Origin: Auriscalpium vulgare
Taxonomy: Eukaryota > Basidiomycota > Agaricomycetes > Russulales > Auriscalpiaceae
Direction of reading: 5' to 3'
DNA length: 64,000 nt
NCBI GenBank assembly: GCA_019915015.1
Contig: JAHBBC010000005.1
Coordinates: 310,001-374,000, forward strand
The translations under genes were made by a program, and so were the position numbers. Positions 11,279 to 23,200 of this stretch are shown here, one piece after another (position 1 is the first letter of the stretch; each line of letters begins with the position of its first letter). A model generated the notes under the pieces. That model was not told where the DNA came from and did not search any database. It worked only from the letters and a program-made list of their open reading frames with translations.

Positions 11279-11983
11279 GTAGCTTTGATCTGGCAGCGGC
11301 ATGCTGCCCTTGAAGAATGATTCCACTGAACCGGTCTTCGTGTCCTACGAATTCCGGATGTGTCCACCTTTGAGACGCCTCTGGTAGGTGAGTCTCGCGA
11401 TTCGGAGGTAGGACGGGAGGGAGACGAGTCCAGGGAGGAACCAAAGGTGTGCAGTCCAGTCGGTACGAGGCTTCCTCGTGTTGACTGACTTCCTTTGAGC
11501 ACGTAAGGATGGAGGGCGAGAAGATCTCGCGTTACGCTCGGAGGCGTAGAGCCCAAGCGGGAGCCCAGTTGGTAGGAGGCTTCCTCCTGGTGACGGGCTC
11601 AAGGGAGAGAAGGGCGAGGCGCCGACAGCCCAAGTACGTTGCGCGTGTGTGGTTCTGTGGGCGCACTCTAGCGCTCACGAAGCCGCGGGCGCGCGTGACT
11701 TGTCGCGTCGTCGCGTCGTCGATCTTGAGAGTCGTCTAGCGACTTCCTATACTTCAGAGGAGAGACGAAAGGAAAAGAAGAGGACGAGACGACGGAAAAG
11801 AGAAAAGAAAAAGACATGTTTGTATTATGAATGTTTGCTGTCAGTACTAGTCGAGTTTAAATACATACAAGTAAAATCAAAGTCCGACCTATCTAATCTA
11901 CTGACTACCGATCTACTAACCTCTTGCGCTGATACTATCGTTCTCGCTCACGCGTACCTGACATCCGTCACACTTTTGCGCGT
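11279..11983. other. Leader-like region upstream of gypsy gag, no gene recognised
   Basis: This stretch should hold the 5' leader or LTR of the minus-strand gypsy element. A duplicated TTGGTAGGAGGCTTCCTC-like segment occurs near 11460 and 11570. No TG..CA LTR boundary or primer-binding site could be fixed. The purine-rich tract at 11755-11815 is unexplained. Confidence 0.3.
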
Positions 11984-13359
11984 TGATGGGTACCAGCCGG
12001 TAGTAGGGCGGTAATGTCTTGTATACCTATCCCTAGAGCACAGTGCACGGTACCGTTGTGTGTGGGGCGAGTCGTCAGTGGTCCGGAAGTCTCCGGGAGC
12101 GCGTCCGAAGTGGGAATGGGGTGGTCGTAGCGTGATAGCAGTGAGTTCGGGAGTGATCCAAACTAGGAAGGACAAGGAAGTGTGGGGATCTTACGATCTG
12201 CGGGGCGTCGAGTGGTCGTGCAACGTAGGCAAAGTTGAAGTTGAATGCCGTGGTTCCGAAGTGCCGAAGTGATGGAGTTGAAGTACCGAAGTGATAGAGT
12301 CGAGGATGGAGTTGAAGTCGAAGTTGAATGACAAAGGAGGGTACGAAAGGCGAATACGATACGTGCGTCAAAGGCGAAGTTGAAGTCGGAGTCGAGATCC
12401 GAAGTCGAAGTCAAATACTATACGTGCGGCGTGCGGCGAAGGCGAAGTCAAAGTCGAAGTCGAAAGGTGCAAAGTCAGAAACGCTTTGACAATGCAAGAG
12501 GTCGAGGAGAGTCTCTAGCGTGAGTCTCACTATGAGGGCGAAGAAGGGGGCATATGATATGATGCAGAATATCGTACTGACAAGTCCTATATATACTACG
12601 AGTGAGTCCGAAGTAATATACAACTGTGCGAACAAACAAGAGCATAAGTAGAACGAAACACAAAGCAAGTGGGTCAAGATCACAAGAAATGAGTAAGTCG
12701 CAAGCAAACGATAAGTCGAATGCCATTGCTAGGAAGCCTGAGAAGAGTAGTCATGAAACCTAAGACAATGAAACATAAGGGACTCCACAGTGGGAATGTG
12801 CGCCTAACTTCGGAACCATAAGGGACTCCACAGTGGGAATGTGCGCCTAACTTCGGAACGTGTTCCGAAGTTGCTGCGGCTATCGTCCGAAGTACCGAAG
12901 TGTTGCGTTGCGTAGCGGTTCGATGCAGCTAGAAACGCAGCGAACCACGTCTGGAGGGCTCAAGGTAGGGTCGAAATGGAGGGGACAATACTGGGAACGA
13001 GGGGGCAATGTTCTGGAGTGGATATGGCCTAGATGCGACATAGCCCAACAATCTGTGAGTGTTTCGACTCTGGATCACGTTTGGGGCGTGTCTGAGGATG
13101 ATGGGCTTGTGAAGTCTGGACCGAATCACGTGCGGGCGCTTTGGAAAGATCCGTGGAGGCTGTGCTAGCGGGCCGAGACCGGTGCGAGTTCGGAATCCAA
13201 AGTCACGTGACTTCGGAAAGTTCGGAAGTGACTGGGTTGAAACCTCGGAAACTGCTGGCCAAATTCCGAAGTCAGGTGACTCCGAAGCGAAACTCTCGAC
13301 TTGACAGAAGTTCGAAGATTGAAGTGAGATCTCCGCACACCGCAGAACCAGGTGTATCA
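11984..13359 (+). repeat. Solo LTR, 1376 bp, with 4-bp target duplication
   Basis: The element begins TGATGGGTACC and ends GGTGTATCA. It is flanked on both sides by GCGT (11980-11983 and 13360-13363). Its interior is rich in TTCGAC/GAAGTC runs, and it holds a 45-bp tandem duplication near 12760-12850. No internal retroelement domain lies between the ends, so this is a solo LTR. Its sister, in opposite orientation, is at 18084-19460. It inserted immediately beside the hAT remnant. Confidence 0.85.
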
Positions 13360-13363
13360 GCGT

Positions 13364-14406
13364 CATGCAGTGGGCGGATAATGCGCAGCAAGAGTTCTCC
13401 TATGACAAATATCCTACCCTGGGATTGGCTATCCCTGCCCTTGAGAACCTTCATTGCGCGTGGTCCAAGAGGCTTGAGGACGAGAAATACGCCCACTTTC
13501 GCCCTGCCCAAGAATACTACAAGCTTAGGGAGGACTCTGACGCATATATCATGGCTATGGGTGCGTACACTTTTTATGTGCTTTCGTTGCCGAGCTAACT
13601 TCAGCACGGAAGTCCTTGATCCCTCTGAAAAGATGCAATATTTCAGAAGGAATTGGTCCCTGCAGCTATGTAACGACGTTGTATAGCTTGTGAAGACACT
13701 GGTAAGCAGCTCATATGTCCTTAAAGACTAGACTAATAATACCTCCAGTTTAAGGAACACTTTGTGTCCCTGTTTGGGGATGCTGCAACCCCACCTCGAG
13801 ACGCCAGTGGACGACGTAGCAAGAAAATCCGGCGCCTGTATGCTGGTGACTCCGACAACGATACACCAGCGGCATCATCTCAATCTTCCCCAGGACTGGG
13901 CCACCCCCCTGCAGAACCAAGTAATAAAGCGGCCTGGGAACACAAGTGGAAGAAGTACATGGAATCAGAGGACGAAATCGCTGATGACATGTCCGTTGTC
14001 GAGTGGTGGGGTGTGAGTGTTCCCGTTACTTCTTCACCATACTCGTCTTTAATTACACCCACAGATCAACGCACATCGCTATCCTACATGGGCATCACTG
14101 GCGCGCAATTATCTTGCCATCATGGCATCATCGGTGTCCAGTGAGCGCGCATTCTCAAGTGCGGGCATCACGATCACGAAGCGCCGCAACCGGCTCAAGG
14201 CGGATATTGTTGAAGCATTACAGTCCTTGAAGTGCGCAATAAAGGAAGAGCTCCTCGCTTGCAAGGCAGGGCCATCATCAGCTGTAGAGAGACGCATCGA
14301 GGTGGAGGAGGCAGAAGAAGCTACGCTAGACAATGCGTTGGAACAGTCACTAGGTTCTGAGTCATTTTCTCTGGAGATAGAGCTGGACACTGATTCTGAA
14401 GAGTGA
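13364..14406 (+). pseudogene. hAT transposase, C-terminal half (remnant)
   Basis: Conceptual exons read QWADNAQQEFSYDKYPTL and IPALE (about 13366-13445), then an acidic linker (13770-14000). The hAT dimerisation region follows, with YPTWASLARNYLAI, SSVSSERAFSSAG and RNRLKADIVEALQSLK (about 14075-14250), and a stop at 14404-14406. The N-terminal DNA-binding part and the first catalytic residues are missing because the solo LTR ends at 13359. At least two introns are needed. The frame before the LTR may continue for a few codons but is not convincing. Confidence 0.75.
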
Positions 14407-14689
14407 TAATGTATTTTACATAGCAATATACCTACTGTAAGTACAATTGAGTCCCGATTACTTTGTGCAAAATGCGTGCAGCAAGTCCACAATGACTGCC
14501 AGGAGATGCCGAGGCTCTGGTGAGGCTCCGTTAAGGAATATCCTGCGAGGTCGATGCTCTACCACTAAGCTCCAATACTTTCAGGACAGACTATAGGGAG
14601 TGAAATAAGGTCACAGGAATATATTCATGACCCAAGCTCTACTCCTAACGACAATATAAGGTATATGCTTCCTCGGTGTGTCGAGCTCC

Positions 14690-14825
14690 CACGGCCGGCT
14701 GGCAAGCCCGGGCTTGAGCCTGAGCCTGCCCAAACCCAGCCCAAGCTCACTGCATGGGCTCAGGCTCAAATATCCTGTAGCCCAAGCCCAGGGCTTGAGG
14801 CCCAGCCCGAGCCCGAAAAACACTA
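14690..14825. repeat. Right terminal region of the hAT element
   Basis: GGGCTTGAGCC, GCCCAAGC and related motifs recur in both orientations, ending in CCCGAGCCCGAAAAACACTA. Its complement, TAGTGTTTTTCGGGCTCGGG, resembles hAT terminal inverted repeats. It lies about 420 bp beyond the transposase stop codon. The left end was not found. Confidence 0.5.
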
Positions 14826-15171
14826 GATCATATCACAGGGACCAGGAGCTGTTTCAGAGCTCAATGTAAGCCTACGCTAGGCTCACTCCGGTCCGCTTCC
14901 CCATTCTGTCACATGTTATCCGCGCTTCCATGACATCACTTGCATTCCGGCTTGCTACCTACATATACTTACAGTGGTCGACACGTACGTTACGCTCTCT
15001 CTCTCCTTTTCCCCCCATCTCTCTCTTCCTTGTATTGTCCTGCTGTCCCTATCTGCGTTCTCCCGTCACTGTCAATCCAGGCTCGGTTCCTCTTAGCTCC
15101 GCGTGATCAGCTGAGTGTCGCCGCACTGCCGCGCGGCTTCCACTTTTTTTTTAAGACGAACCATCGCCCGA

Positions 15172-17619
15172 CTACCTTCCCGCCGCCGCCAAGCTGCCGC
15201 CCATTACCCGACGTACCCGCTCCGCCTCCCACCTCGAGGTTGACCTCGCGGTCACGACTTGAACGAGAAACCCCACCTCGCCCATGCTTCTGTCCCCGCT
15301 CTCAAGCATTCCCAGCTCAACCTCCGACCTCGGCAGCGCAACAACCAGCCTTTGGTCGTCATTGGCCCTCGACAGCGCCGCCCCAATTCCGTCACCACTC
15401 AGCCCCAATATTGCACTCGCACCAGCCGCCGTCCCTCTGCCACCTTCCCCACCGCCACCGTCGCCTCCCGTTGTACCACACCCGCTGCCTAACCAGTTCT
15501 CCCTGCCACCCAACGACTCCGATTCTGACTCGGACTCCGCATCTCCCACGCCCATCCGCCGCAACATGTCCAGCTCATCCGCCGCTGTCTTCGAACAGTC
15601 TGCACCCCTCTGCGAATCCTGGGGCTGTCCACGAGCTATGGAATGGAGGTCAACCGAACTTTGGCCTCCCAGATAATGATTCTAGGGTAAGCGGCGTGAG
15701 CTAGGCATGGCTTGCGACGGAGGAGGGACTTACTTTGAACGTTGAAGAGCCGGGAAGGTGGCCTTGCAGTTGAAATTGTTTGTTTTCTGACAAAGCGTTG
15801 CTGAAATTTCCACTCGCCATTCTGCGAAGCGCATACGGTTTTACATTCACTTGGGTGCGGAGCCTTCAGCGTACAGACTGTGCAGCATGCGTGGCAGTCA
15901 CTTACCAGGGAAGCCTGACTTGAGACTGAGCCATTCAAACTCCCTCCAGTACTTGTTGTAGTTCATTGCTGTTGCGGCGGAGATTGCCCAGCCGGACGTG
16001 CCGTACTCTTCTGCTCGGAAAACTGGCTTGCCCCGCTTGTCCTCGCATATCTGGAGCGAGTAATCGGGATAGGTGGCTGGAGCGGCGGGTGCGAAGAGGA
16101 TTTCTTCGATGGAGTGCACTTGCTGGGAGTGGGCCGACGGGTAGCGCGGCAGTACGATTCCGCTCTGAGGGGGTTTCTGGTTACATAATCAAATATATAC
16201 ATAAATAATAGTCTTGAGACAGTATGTACTAGACACCAAAACGCGACTGGGAGTGGCCCTGGTACCAAATTTAAGTCATGGTGGGCAATACTGTACACTG
16301 GAGGGCATTAAAATTTACATAAGTTGGGTGTGCAGCTGCACCTGAGGTGGTTGTTGTGAAATCAAGAGTGATGACATCATTTCAGGCTCTAATTGTAATT
16401 TAAAACCCCCAAGTGACATCATCGTATTTCTGCCTGTGTTGTCTGGTGCGTCTCAGTTGTCGCAACATCACTGTTCTGCAACTTCTGTATATGTTGCATG
16501 GCCTAGTAATCAGTGTATTTAGGCAATCATTTGTGTATATTGTGTGGAGCAAATTTAATGAGGAGGGGTAAAGTCGTGAGTTGACATAGCGTGGGAGCGA
16601 ATTTCCAAAAAAGGCGACACAGATGATCGTTGCATGGGGTCGAAAAACGCTGTATATGGATGACATAAGCAACGATTCGTAGGAATCGTAACATTCACGA
16701 AGATGTCGTCCTCGAGGGCCAAAAACAAGAGATCCATTGCAACGCACGGCGCCCAAAATTCGTTGGGCTCAATGTCAATGCAAATTGATGTGGACTTTGT
16801 CTCGTCCTCACGGTACCTCTTCAGTAGCCTGAACGTGATGATGATAGTAAGAAATGGCATGGAGGGGTTTGCGGGGTTGAGAGCGATGCGAAAATTGACG
16901 TCTCGCCAGAGTAAGGCTTGATTGGTGCCAGCATATCCACCGCCCTCTACAATGGCGGCAGGGTGCGCTGATGAGAGCGCAGAAAGCGAGATGACGCCGT
17001 GCGCCTGGATGCGCTACGTGAAGGTCCTGAAGTGGCAGCGATCGTGCCAAAGGGTGCCGAACAGGAGGTTGATGTCGACCATAGTGGGCGTGGACTTGGT
17101 CAGGCCCACTTTCTGCACCTCCGGGACATGCTGGCGAAACTCCGCCGATTCCAAGTAAGTCCGGAGGCCGTTTGTTGTTTCCCTGGGCAGACACTGTTTA
17201 CCGTAGGTGTTCTATAGGGACACAAAGGTGCGATGGTGCGAGATCATGGTGGCGAACATCACAAAATTGTTTATACGGCCCTGCATCGAGTTCGCGTATC
17301 AAAAGTAGTATTCTTTGAGGTCGGCTTGACGCATATATGAGCACAGGAACGAGAAAAGGCGCATGTACTCACTCAGGGATGGCTGCGCCACCTCTGGAGC
17401 GATCTCCGGGGGCAGATTCTTGTTGGGGTAGCGGAGGGTGTAATCACTCCAGAGGCGTTGGAAGCGGTTGTGCCGGACGAGGGTGGCATCCGTGCGCAAT
17501 GCATAATGATAACGGTTGAGGTTCGGGGAGAGGAGCTGGTGACGTTCTTCGCGCATGGAGGCCGCGCGCGCGTTGTACCTCTCAAGATTGCTCTGTTTGC
17601 CTTTGCCCTTGAGAGTCAT
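15172..17619 (-). pseudogene. DUF3435-type tyrosine recombinase (Crypton/Starship-captain superfamily), broken
   Basis: The frame starts MTLKGKGKQSNLERYNARAA at 17619, with a helical DNA-binding-like N-terminus. Further on it shows TMVDINLLFGTLWHDRCHF (about 17090-17040), AIVEGGGYAGTNQALLWRDV (about 16950), YALRRMASGNFSNAL (about 15850), QGHLPGSSTF (about 15770) and, after an intron ending CCCTAG, NHYLGGQSS with the candidate catalytic Tyr. The acidic C-terminus ends at 15172-15174. At the expected first catalytic Arg (RPG) the sequence reads SAHPAAIVE, so Arg appears replaced by His. At least two in-frame stops (one near 17030) and an element at 16119-16691 disrupt it. The family makes DNA strand-exchange enzymes that move cryptons and, in ascomycetes, Starships. 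This copy is dead. Confidence 0.7.
16119..16691 (+). mobile_element. Helentron-like non-autonomous element, small subfamily (H2)
   Basis: This 573-bp sibling of the element at 1085-1554 starts CTTGCTGGGAGTGGGCCGAC and ends with the hairpin ACGATTC-GTAG-GAATCGT plus AA. It splits the recombinase gene. Removing it joins DIFVN to VHSIEEILFAP in one frame with no target duplication. Both ends match H1 closely, while the middles differ more. Confidence 0.75.
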
Positions 17620-18083
17620 GGTGGAGGGGAGATAAGAATGGATCGAGCGGGGCGTCGGCGGGAGGAGATGGTGGCAATGGGGATGGCAGGCGGGCGGCGG
17701 CGAGAGGAGATGGTTGTCGTGGAGGGGAAATGGGAATGCGGGCGATGGTGGCGGTTGGGGAAAAAGGAAGAGGTCGAGCGGGGGACGTTGCTTATATGCG
17801 GGGACGTTGTTTGGATTGAGGGAGGAGGGCAAACAAAGCCTGCGCGACGCGCACCCTGGCCTGTGTTAGCCACCCATGGGAGAGCCAAACACGCCGCCGT
17901 GCAGCGCGCGACACGTCGAGGTCACGTGTTGAAGGCCTGCGCACGGTACTCGCAGTTCATTCATCTGCGGACGGTGCGGACGGGATCTTGACAGGCAGGC
18001 GAGCGCAGGGAGAGATCGGGCGGTACACATCGGGGGAGCACCGTCAGTGAATGTACGCCCATTCAAATGTACTTGCATACCGC
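17620..18083 (-). promoter_or_regulatory. Upstream region of the recombinase gene
   Basis: A TATA-like GCATATAAGC lies on the minus strand near 17788-17797, about 170 bp before the ATG. Beyond it the sequence has no gene. A segment near 17965-18000 (GATCTTGACAGGCAGGCGAG) is repeated in diverged form near 19500, across the solo LTR. Confidence 0.35.
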
Positions 18084-19460
18084 TGATACGCCTGGTTCTG
18101 CGGTGTGTGGAGATCTCACTTCGATTTTCGAACTTTCGTCAAGTCGAGAGTTTCGCTTCGGAGTCACCTGACTTTGGAATTTGGCCAGCAGTTTCCGAGG
18201 TTTCAACCCAGTCACTTCCAAACTTTCCGAAGTCACGTGACTTCGGATTCCGAACTCGCACCGGTCTCGGCCCGCTAGCACAGCCTCCACGGATCTTTCC
18301 GAAGCGCCCGCACGTGATTCGGTCCAGACTTCACAAGCCCATCATCATCAGACACGCCCCAAACGTGATCCAGAGTCGAAACACTCACAGATTGTTGGGC
18401 CATGCCGCATCTAGGCCATATCCACTCCAGAACATTGCCCCCTCGTTCCCAGTATTGTCCCCTCCATTCCGACCCTACCTCGAGCCCTCCAGATGTGGTT
18501 CGCTGCGTTTCTAGCTGCGTCGAACCACTATGCAACGCAATACTTCGGAACTTCGGACGATAGCCGCAGCGACTTTGGAACGTGTTCCGAAGTTAGGCGC
18601 ACATTCCCACTGTGGAGTCCCTTATGTTTCATTGTCTTAGGTTTCATGACTACTCTTCTCAGGCTTCCTAGCAATGGCGTTCGACTTACCGTTTGCTTGC
18701 GACTTACTCATTTCTTGTGATCTTGACCCACTTGCTTCGTGTTTCGTTCTACTTATGCTCTTGTTTGTTCGCACGGTTGTATATTACTTCGGACTCACTC
18801 GTAGTATATATAGGACTTGTCAGTACAATATTCTGCATCATATCATAGGCCCCCTTCTTCCCCCTCATAGTGAGACTCACGCTAGAGACTCTCCTCGACC
18901 TCTCGCATTGTCAAAGCGTTGCTGACTTTGCACCTTTCGACTTTGACTTTGACTTCGCCTTCGCCGCACGCCGCACGTATAGTATTTGACTTCGACTTCG
19001 GATCTCGACTCCGACTTCGACTTCGCCTTTGACGCACGTATCGTATTCGCCTTTCGTACCCTCCTTTGTCATTCAACTTCGACTTCGACTCCATCCTCGA
19101 CCCAATCACTTCGGCACTTCGGCTCCATCACTTCGGCACTTCGGCTCCATCACTTCGGCACTTTGACTCCATCACCTCGGCACTTCGGAACCACGGCATT
19201 CAACTTCGACTTTGCCTACGTTGCACGACCACTCAACACCCCGCAGATCGTAACATCCCCACACTTCCTCGTCCTTCCTAGTTTGGATCACTCCCGAACT
19301 CACTGCTATCACGCTACGACCACCCCATTCCCACTTCGGAGATGCTCCCGGAGACTTCGGGACCACTGACGACTCGCCCCTCACACAACGGTACCGTGCA
19401 CTGCGCTCTAGGGATAGGTATACAAGACATTACCGCCCTACTACCGGCTGGTACCCATCA
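18084..19460 (-). repeat. Solo LTR, 1377 bp, inverted sister of the first
   Basis: On the plus strand it runs TGATACGCC to GGTACCCATCA and is flanked on both sides by CCGC (18080-18083 and 19461-19464), a 4-bp target duplication. It is the same LTR family as 11984-13359, in opposite orientation. It lacks the 45-bp duplication of the first copy but carries extra copies of an ACTTCGGCACTTCGGCTCC unit near 19105-19175. Confidence 0.85.
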
Positions 19461-19526
19461 CCGCAGTGTACTCGGGCGAGAGAACCGCGGTGCGGACTTG
19501 AACAGGATCTTGACGGGCAGGCAAAC

Positions 19527-20036
19527 GCAACGTGTCTAAACTCGCAAGTGCAGTCTTTAAAGACTGCACTGTAGGCGAGATACGAACAGAGCAGTCTTTA
19601 AAGATTGCTCCGTCGCTGGGGACAGGGGAATCCGGGGGCAGAGTGGGCGGTGGGGGCGGCGGCGGCAGGAGGGGACGAGGAGAGCGTCGAGCGTCGAGCG
19701 GGGGGAGCGTCGAGCGGGGGGAGCGTCGAGCGGGGGGAGCGTCGAGCGGGGGGAGCGTTGAGCGAGGAGAGCGTCGAGCGACTTTGCAAAAGTTTGCTGG
19801 AGCGCGTGATGCGTGACTGCGAGTAGTGGCGCGTCTGTGACTTGGCCGCTCACCACGTTTCACGTACCACCACCACCCCACCGCCCCCCCGCCATCCGGC
19901 CGCCAGCACGCCTGCACACCCACACTGCACCCGGACCCCCCATTCCCCAGCGACGGGGCAGTCTTTAAAGACTGCTCTGTTTGAACTTCGCCTAGGAGTG
20001 CAGTCTTTAAAGACTGCACTTGCGAGTTTGGACACG
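19527..20036. mobile_element. MITE-like element with about 140-bp terminal inverted repeats
   Basis: The ends read GTGTCYAAACTCGCAAG in both arms. Each arm holds two copies of the perfect or near-perfect palindrome GCAGTCTTTAAAGACTGC (near 19553, 19592, 19960 and 20002), and the arms continue with CCGTCGCTGGGGA. The interior is a 16-bp minisatellite and GC-rich sequence with no gene. No clear target duplication was found. It lies about 190 bp upstream of gene B. Confidence 0.65.
19681..19782. repeat. 16-bp minisatellite inside the MITE
   Basis: About five to six tandem copies of AGCGTCGAGCGGGGGG, decaying at the right end. The frames open through it are an effect of the repeat. Confidence 0.7.
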
Positions 20037-20226
20037 CCGCGTCTCGTCAAGACTCAAGACCCCAGGCGTGCCGACGTACCCTAGGCCGTGTCACATCCCC
20101 AGGCTCCCCGTGGACGTTTGCGTGCTCTGTAAGTCCCCCTCCTGCAGCAGCCCTGGACGTCGGGGTTGCGACGCTCCATGCTAAAACGGCGGCCCGGATC
20201 GCAAGCGACCGCAGGCTGCGCGTGCA

Positions 20227-23200
20227 ATGGCTGAAAGCGCGTAAGTTCTCCGTCGTCTTTTACCAGCTGATCTAACCTTGTCGTCGCAGCGAACGCTATC
20301 GAGACGCGGAAGAAATCACCGCAGCCGTCTCGTCCGAGCCTCCGCAAGGCGGGACCCGCGGCGCGAGCGACGCTCTATGCCTGGCCGAATACCCCGGAAG
20401 CCACGGCGCGCTATGGATCTCCTCGCCAAACACTGACTTTGTCCCCGACGTGCCTACGCACAGTCGCGACGAAGAATTTGGCTACTACGCCGACGGCATG
20501 CTCGGGTCCTTCGAGCACCTGAAATGGCCCCAGGTGTTCGACTCTTGGGAGCCCCACACCGCCATTGCACCCGCCAATCCCATGCTTCTGCAATGCACCC
20601 GCAGCAAACTTGCCGGACCTGATCCGCTACCGTCTCTCGACTTTCTCAGACTTTCACCGCGCGAGCTCATTTCTATGGGCATCAAAGCCCCCGTTGAACT
20701 GGACAAGTGGACAGACGACGGTGCGCCGTGGTTCTCCTTCAACGACCACGACTGGCACACCGAAACCTTTGGCCGTGAGCTCGGACGCCTGGACGTCTCC
20801 ATCCTCACCCGCCTGCGCAACGTGGCTGCAGAGGCCAGCGGGGCATACTCTTACCACGGGACGGCCATGGGCTTCGACAAGCGAGCAATGGACTATGCAG
20901 ACAGGCAAAATGTGGCTCTTACCATGGCGCTCACAGGACTTGACCGCACCCTCCCGCTCGGACAAGCCATTCAGTGGTTCCGCGAGTGCCAGCGCCTGCT
21001 GTTGGACCTGCGGGCATGGTACAATTACATGACCATCTTCAAGCCGCGGATTGAGACTTCCCCTCTGGCCAAGCCCGCGCCCGTCATGCCCATCCGCGGC
21101 GTCATCACGGGGTCTATCAAGACCGTCCAAACGATGTATCGTGTCGGCGTCCCTGTCTGGTGGGTGCGGCCCATCAACACGCTCGATCCCAACACGTGGA
21201 TCCAGGCCGTCGTCAAGTCAACGCCGTGGACGGACGTTTTCGCGAGGAGAAGGATGAAAAAGCTGGGCAACATCACCGTCGTGGCCCCCGCATGGAAAGA
21301 CGGGGTGGCGGTCGACAACGTGCACGCTGGATTCGGGCAGCAGCTGCATCGCTACGGTCTGAGCAGCAAGCACCTCGTTGCCCAGCCAAAGCCCATTCTC
21401 CCCGACGCGCCCGACGACCCGCCGACCATGACCGCCACCCTCAACGATCTCAGCGCGCACGCCAGCAGCTCTTCGCGCGCGCACGTCCCCGGTACGCACG
21501 CTTCGTTCCTTGTAGCTCCTGGCCTGATCGTACGTGTAGACGCTACCGCCCCGCCTGCGAAAAAGTCTCGATGGCGCGGGGGAAAAGGCAAGGCCACCGC
21601 CGCCGGTGTCAACACCCGCGACGTGCCGTCCCGCGCAGAATGGCTGCCCGCGACGCATCCTGTGTGGGCCCCCATCGAAGCCAAGCTTGCCGACCTGACG
21701 GGCATTCAAAACAAAAGGCCAATCCAGTACAGCCTCCCTCCGCACCACGCCTTTACCGGGAACGTCGCGCTCAAGATGCACAACTGGCTGCGCATCCGTC
21801 CGCACTGCTTTGTCGGGCTGTGGGGCTTAGTTTATTCACTATGTCCCTACAGTTGTAACAAGTGGGTGGTGTCATAGGCAGATAGGATAGTGAAGTGCAA
21901 GTATAGGGCAGTATAGTGCACTCTAGTGCATATACCAGTACTATAGTGTCCTTGGATGCACTATAGTAGTAGCATGACTGTAAGGACCATTGTATTTTTG
22001 CACCAATATAATGGGCTTTGAAAATGTTATAAATAATGGTGTAGATGCACAGGTGAAACTGCTATATAGAGGTAATTTAGCCGAATATATCTGGCTAACG
22101 GTAGAGAGCTGTAGGGCAATCACTGGCCAATGGATCCCATGGATTTATGTACTATAGTGAATCAATAATATATTACAGAAATGCTGGGATATATGCACCT
22201 TCTCTCCTTTCAAATGAGCTCTATAAATTCGGATAATCTTACAGCATGTGGCTTAGTAGAGTGCATATGTGATCTGAATTTACAAGAATATAGGGGGTCA
22301 GTTCTGAGGAGTTGTGCAGTCCCACACTGTATCAGATATTTATCTACTATACTGATGTTATACTCTTTAAAGCTTTCTTAATCTGTTATGGGATGACTGG
22401 GCATTCATAAATCATGACAAAAAAGGTGAGCATATGTACTACACATGCCACTGCTGTCAGAATTTTCATAATATCTGAAGCCATTGGTAAGCCACACAAG
22501 GCATATAGATTTGTGCACTATAGTGGTGATCTAATGGTTGGCCACAAAGCATATGATGTGTCCAATAGCTCTCCAGTACTTGGTCAATATAATCCAGAGA
22601 TATTATAGAGTATTCACAGACCATGCCCCACCAATGCTCAAAATATGGGAATTCTATCTAGAGTTGGCAGAACGTGCTGTACTTCCACTCTCATACAGCC
22701 TGTAATGTCTGAGGTATCCTTGTCCAGGGTGATCCAGTTTATGATCAGGCATATGAATATAAATGGCTATTTCTTTATAGAGGATGAGCTTGTGCTCAAG
22801 TAAGCTTCATGGATCATGGCTCATTGAAAAATAAAATAATATTTCAGTTCACACATATGCTGGATAGATGGGACAGGGACATATGGATCATTTAGGCTGT
22901 ATCAAAGGATCAGAAGTATGGTACTATATACCAATTGCATGCAAGGACACAAAACTTTCAGGGATGGAAGGGCATGGTGTAATAGTGCTCTGGATATCTA
23001 GGGATTTGTTTCCCCAAGTATTGAGGAGCTATTCAGTGCTGAAAAAGTTTGAGGATAGAAGCAAGCTAAATGACACTATAGTGTATAAGTATATATGCAT
23101 TGGTGCGGCTTCCCATTAGTCTTAAATATTATGATAAATTCAGACAGCAGTGGCATGTGTAGTACATATGCTCACCTTTTTCTTCGTGATATGAATGTCC

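Noticed and set aside
11649..12014. Continuation of the hAT transposase to the left of the solo LTR
   Set aside because: Joining across the LTR gives a short open frame, but the upstream codons show no hAT motif and the purine-rich stretch before it is not coding-like.
14510..14600. tRNA-like sequence on the minus strand (AGCTTAGTGGTAGAGC)
   Set aside because: A D-arm-like segment is present but no proper anticodon stem, T arm or acceptor stem follows. It may be a tRNA-derived fragment, too weak to list as a gene.
14940..15704. Long plus-strand Pro/Ser-rich reading frames
   Set aside because: They lie opposite the acidic Ser/Gly-rich C-terminal exon of the recombinase gene, which is connected by a good intron to the catalytic Tyr exon. 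The plus-strand frames are shadows.
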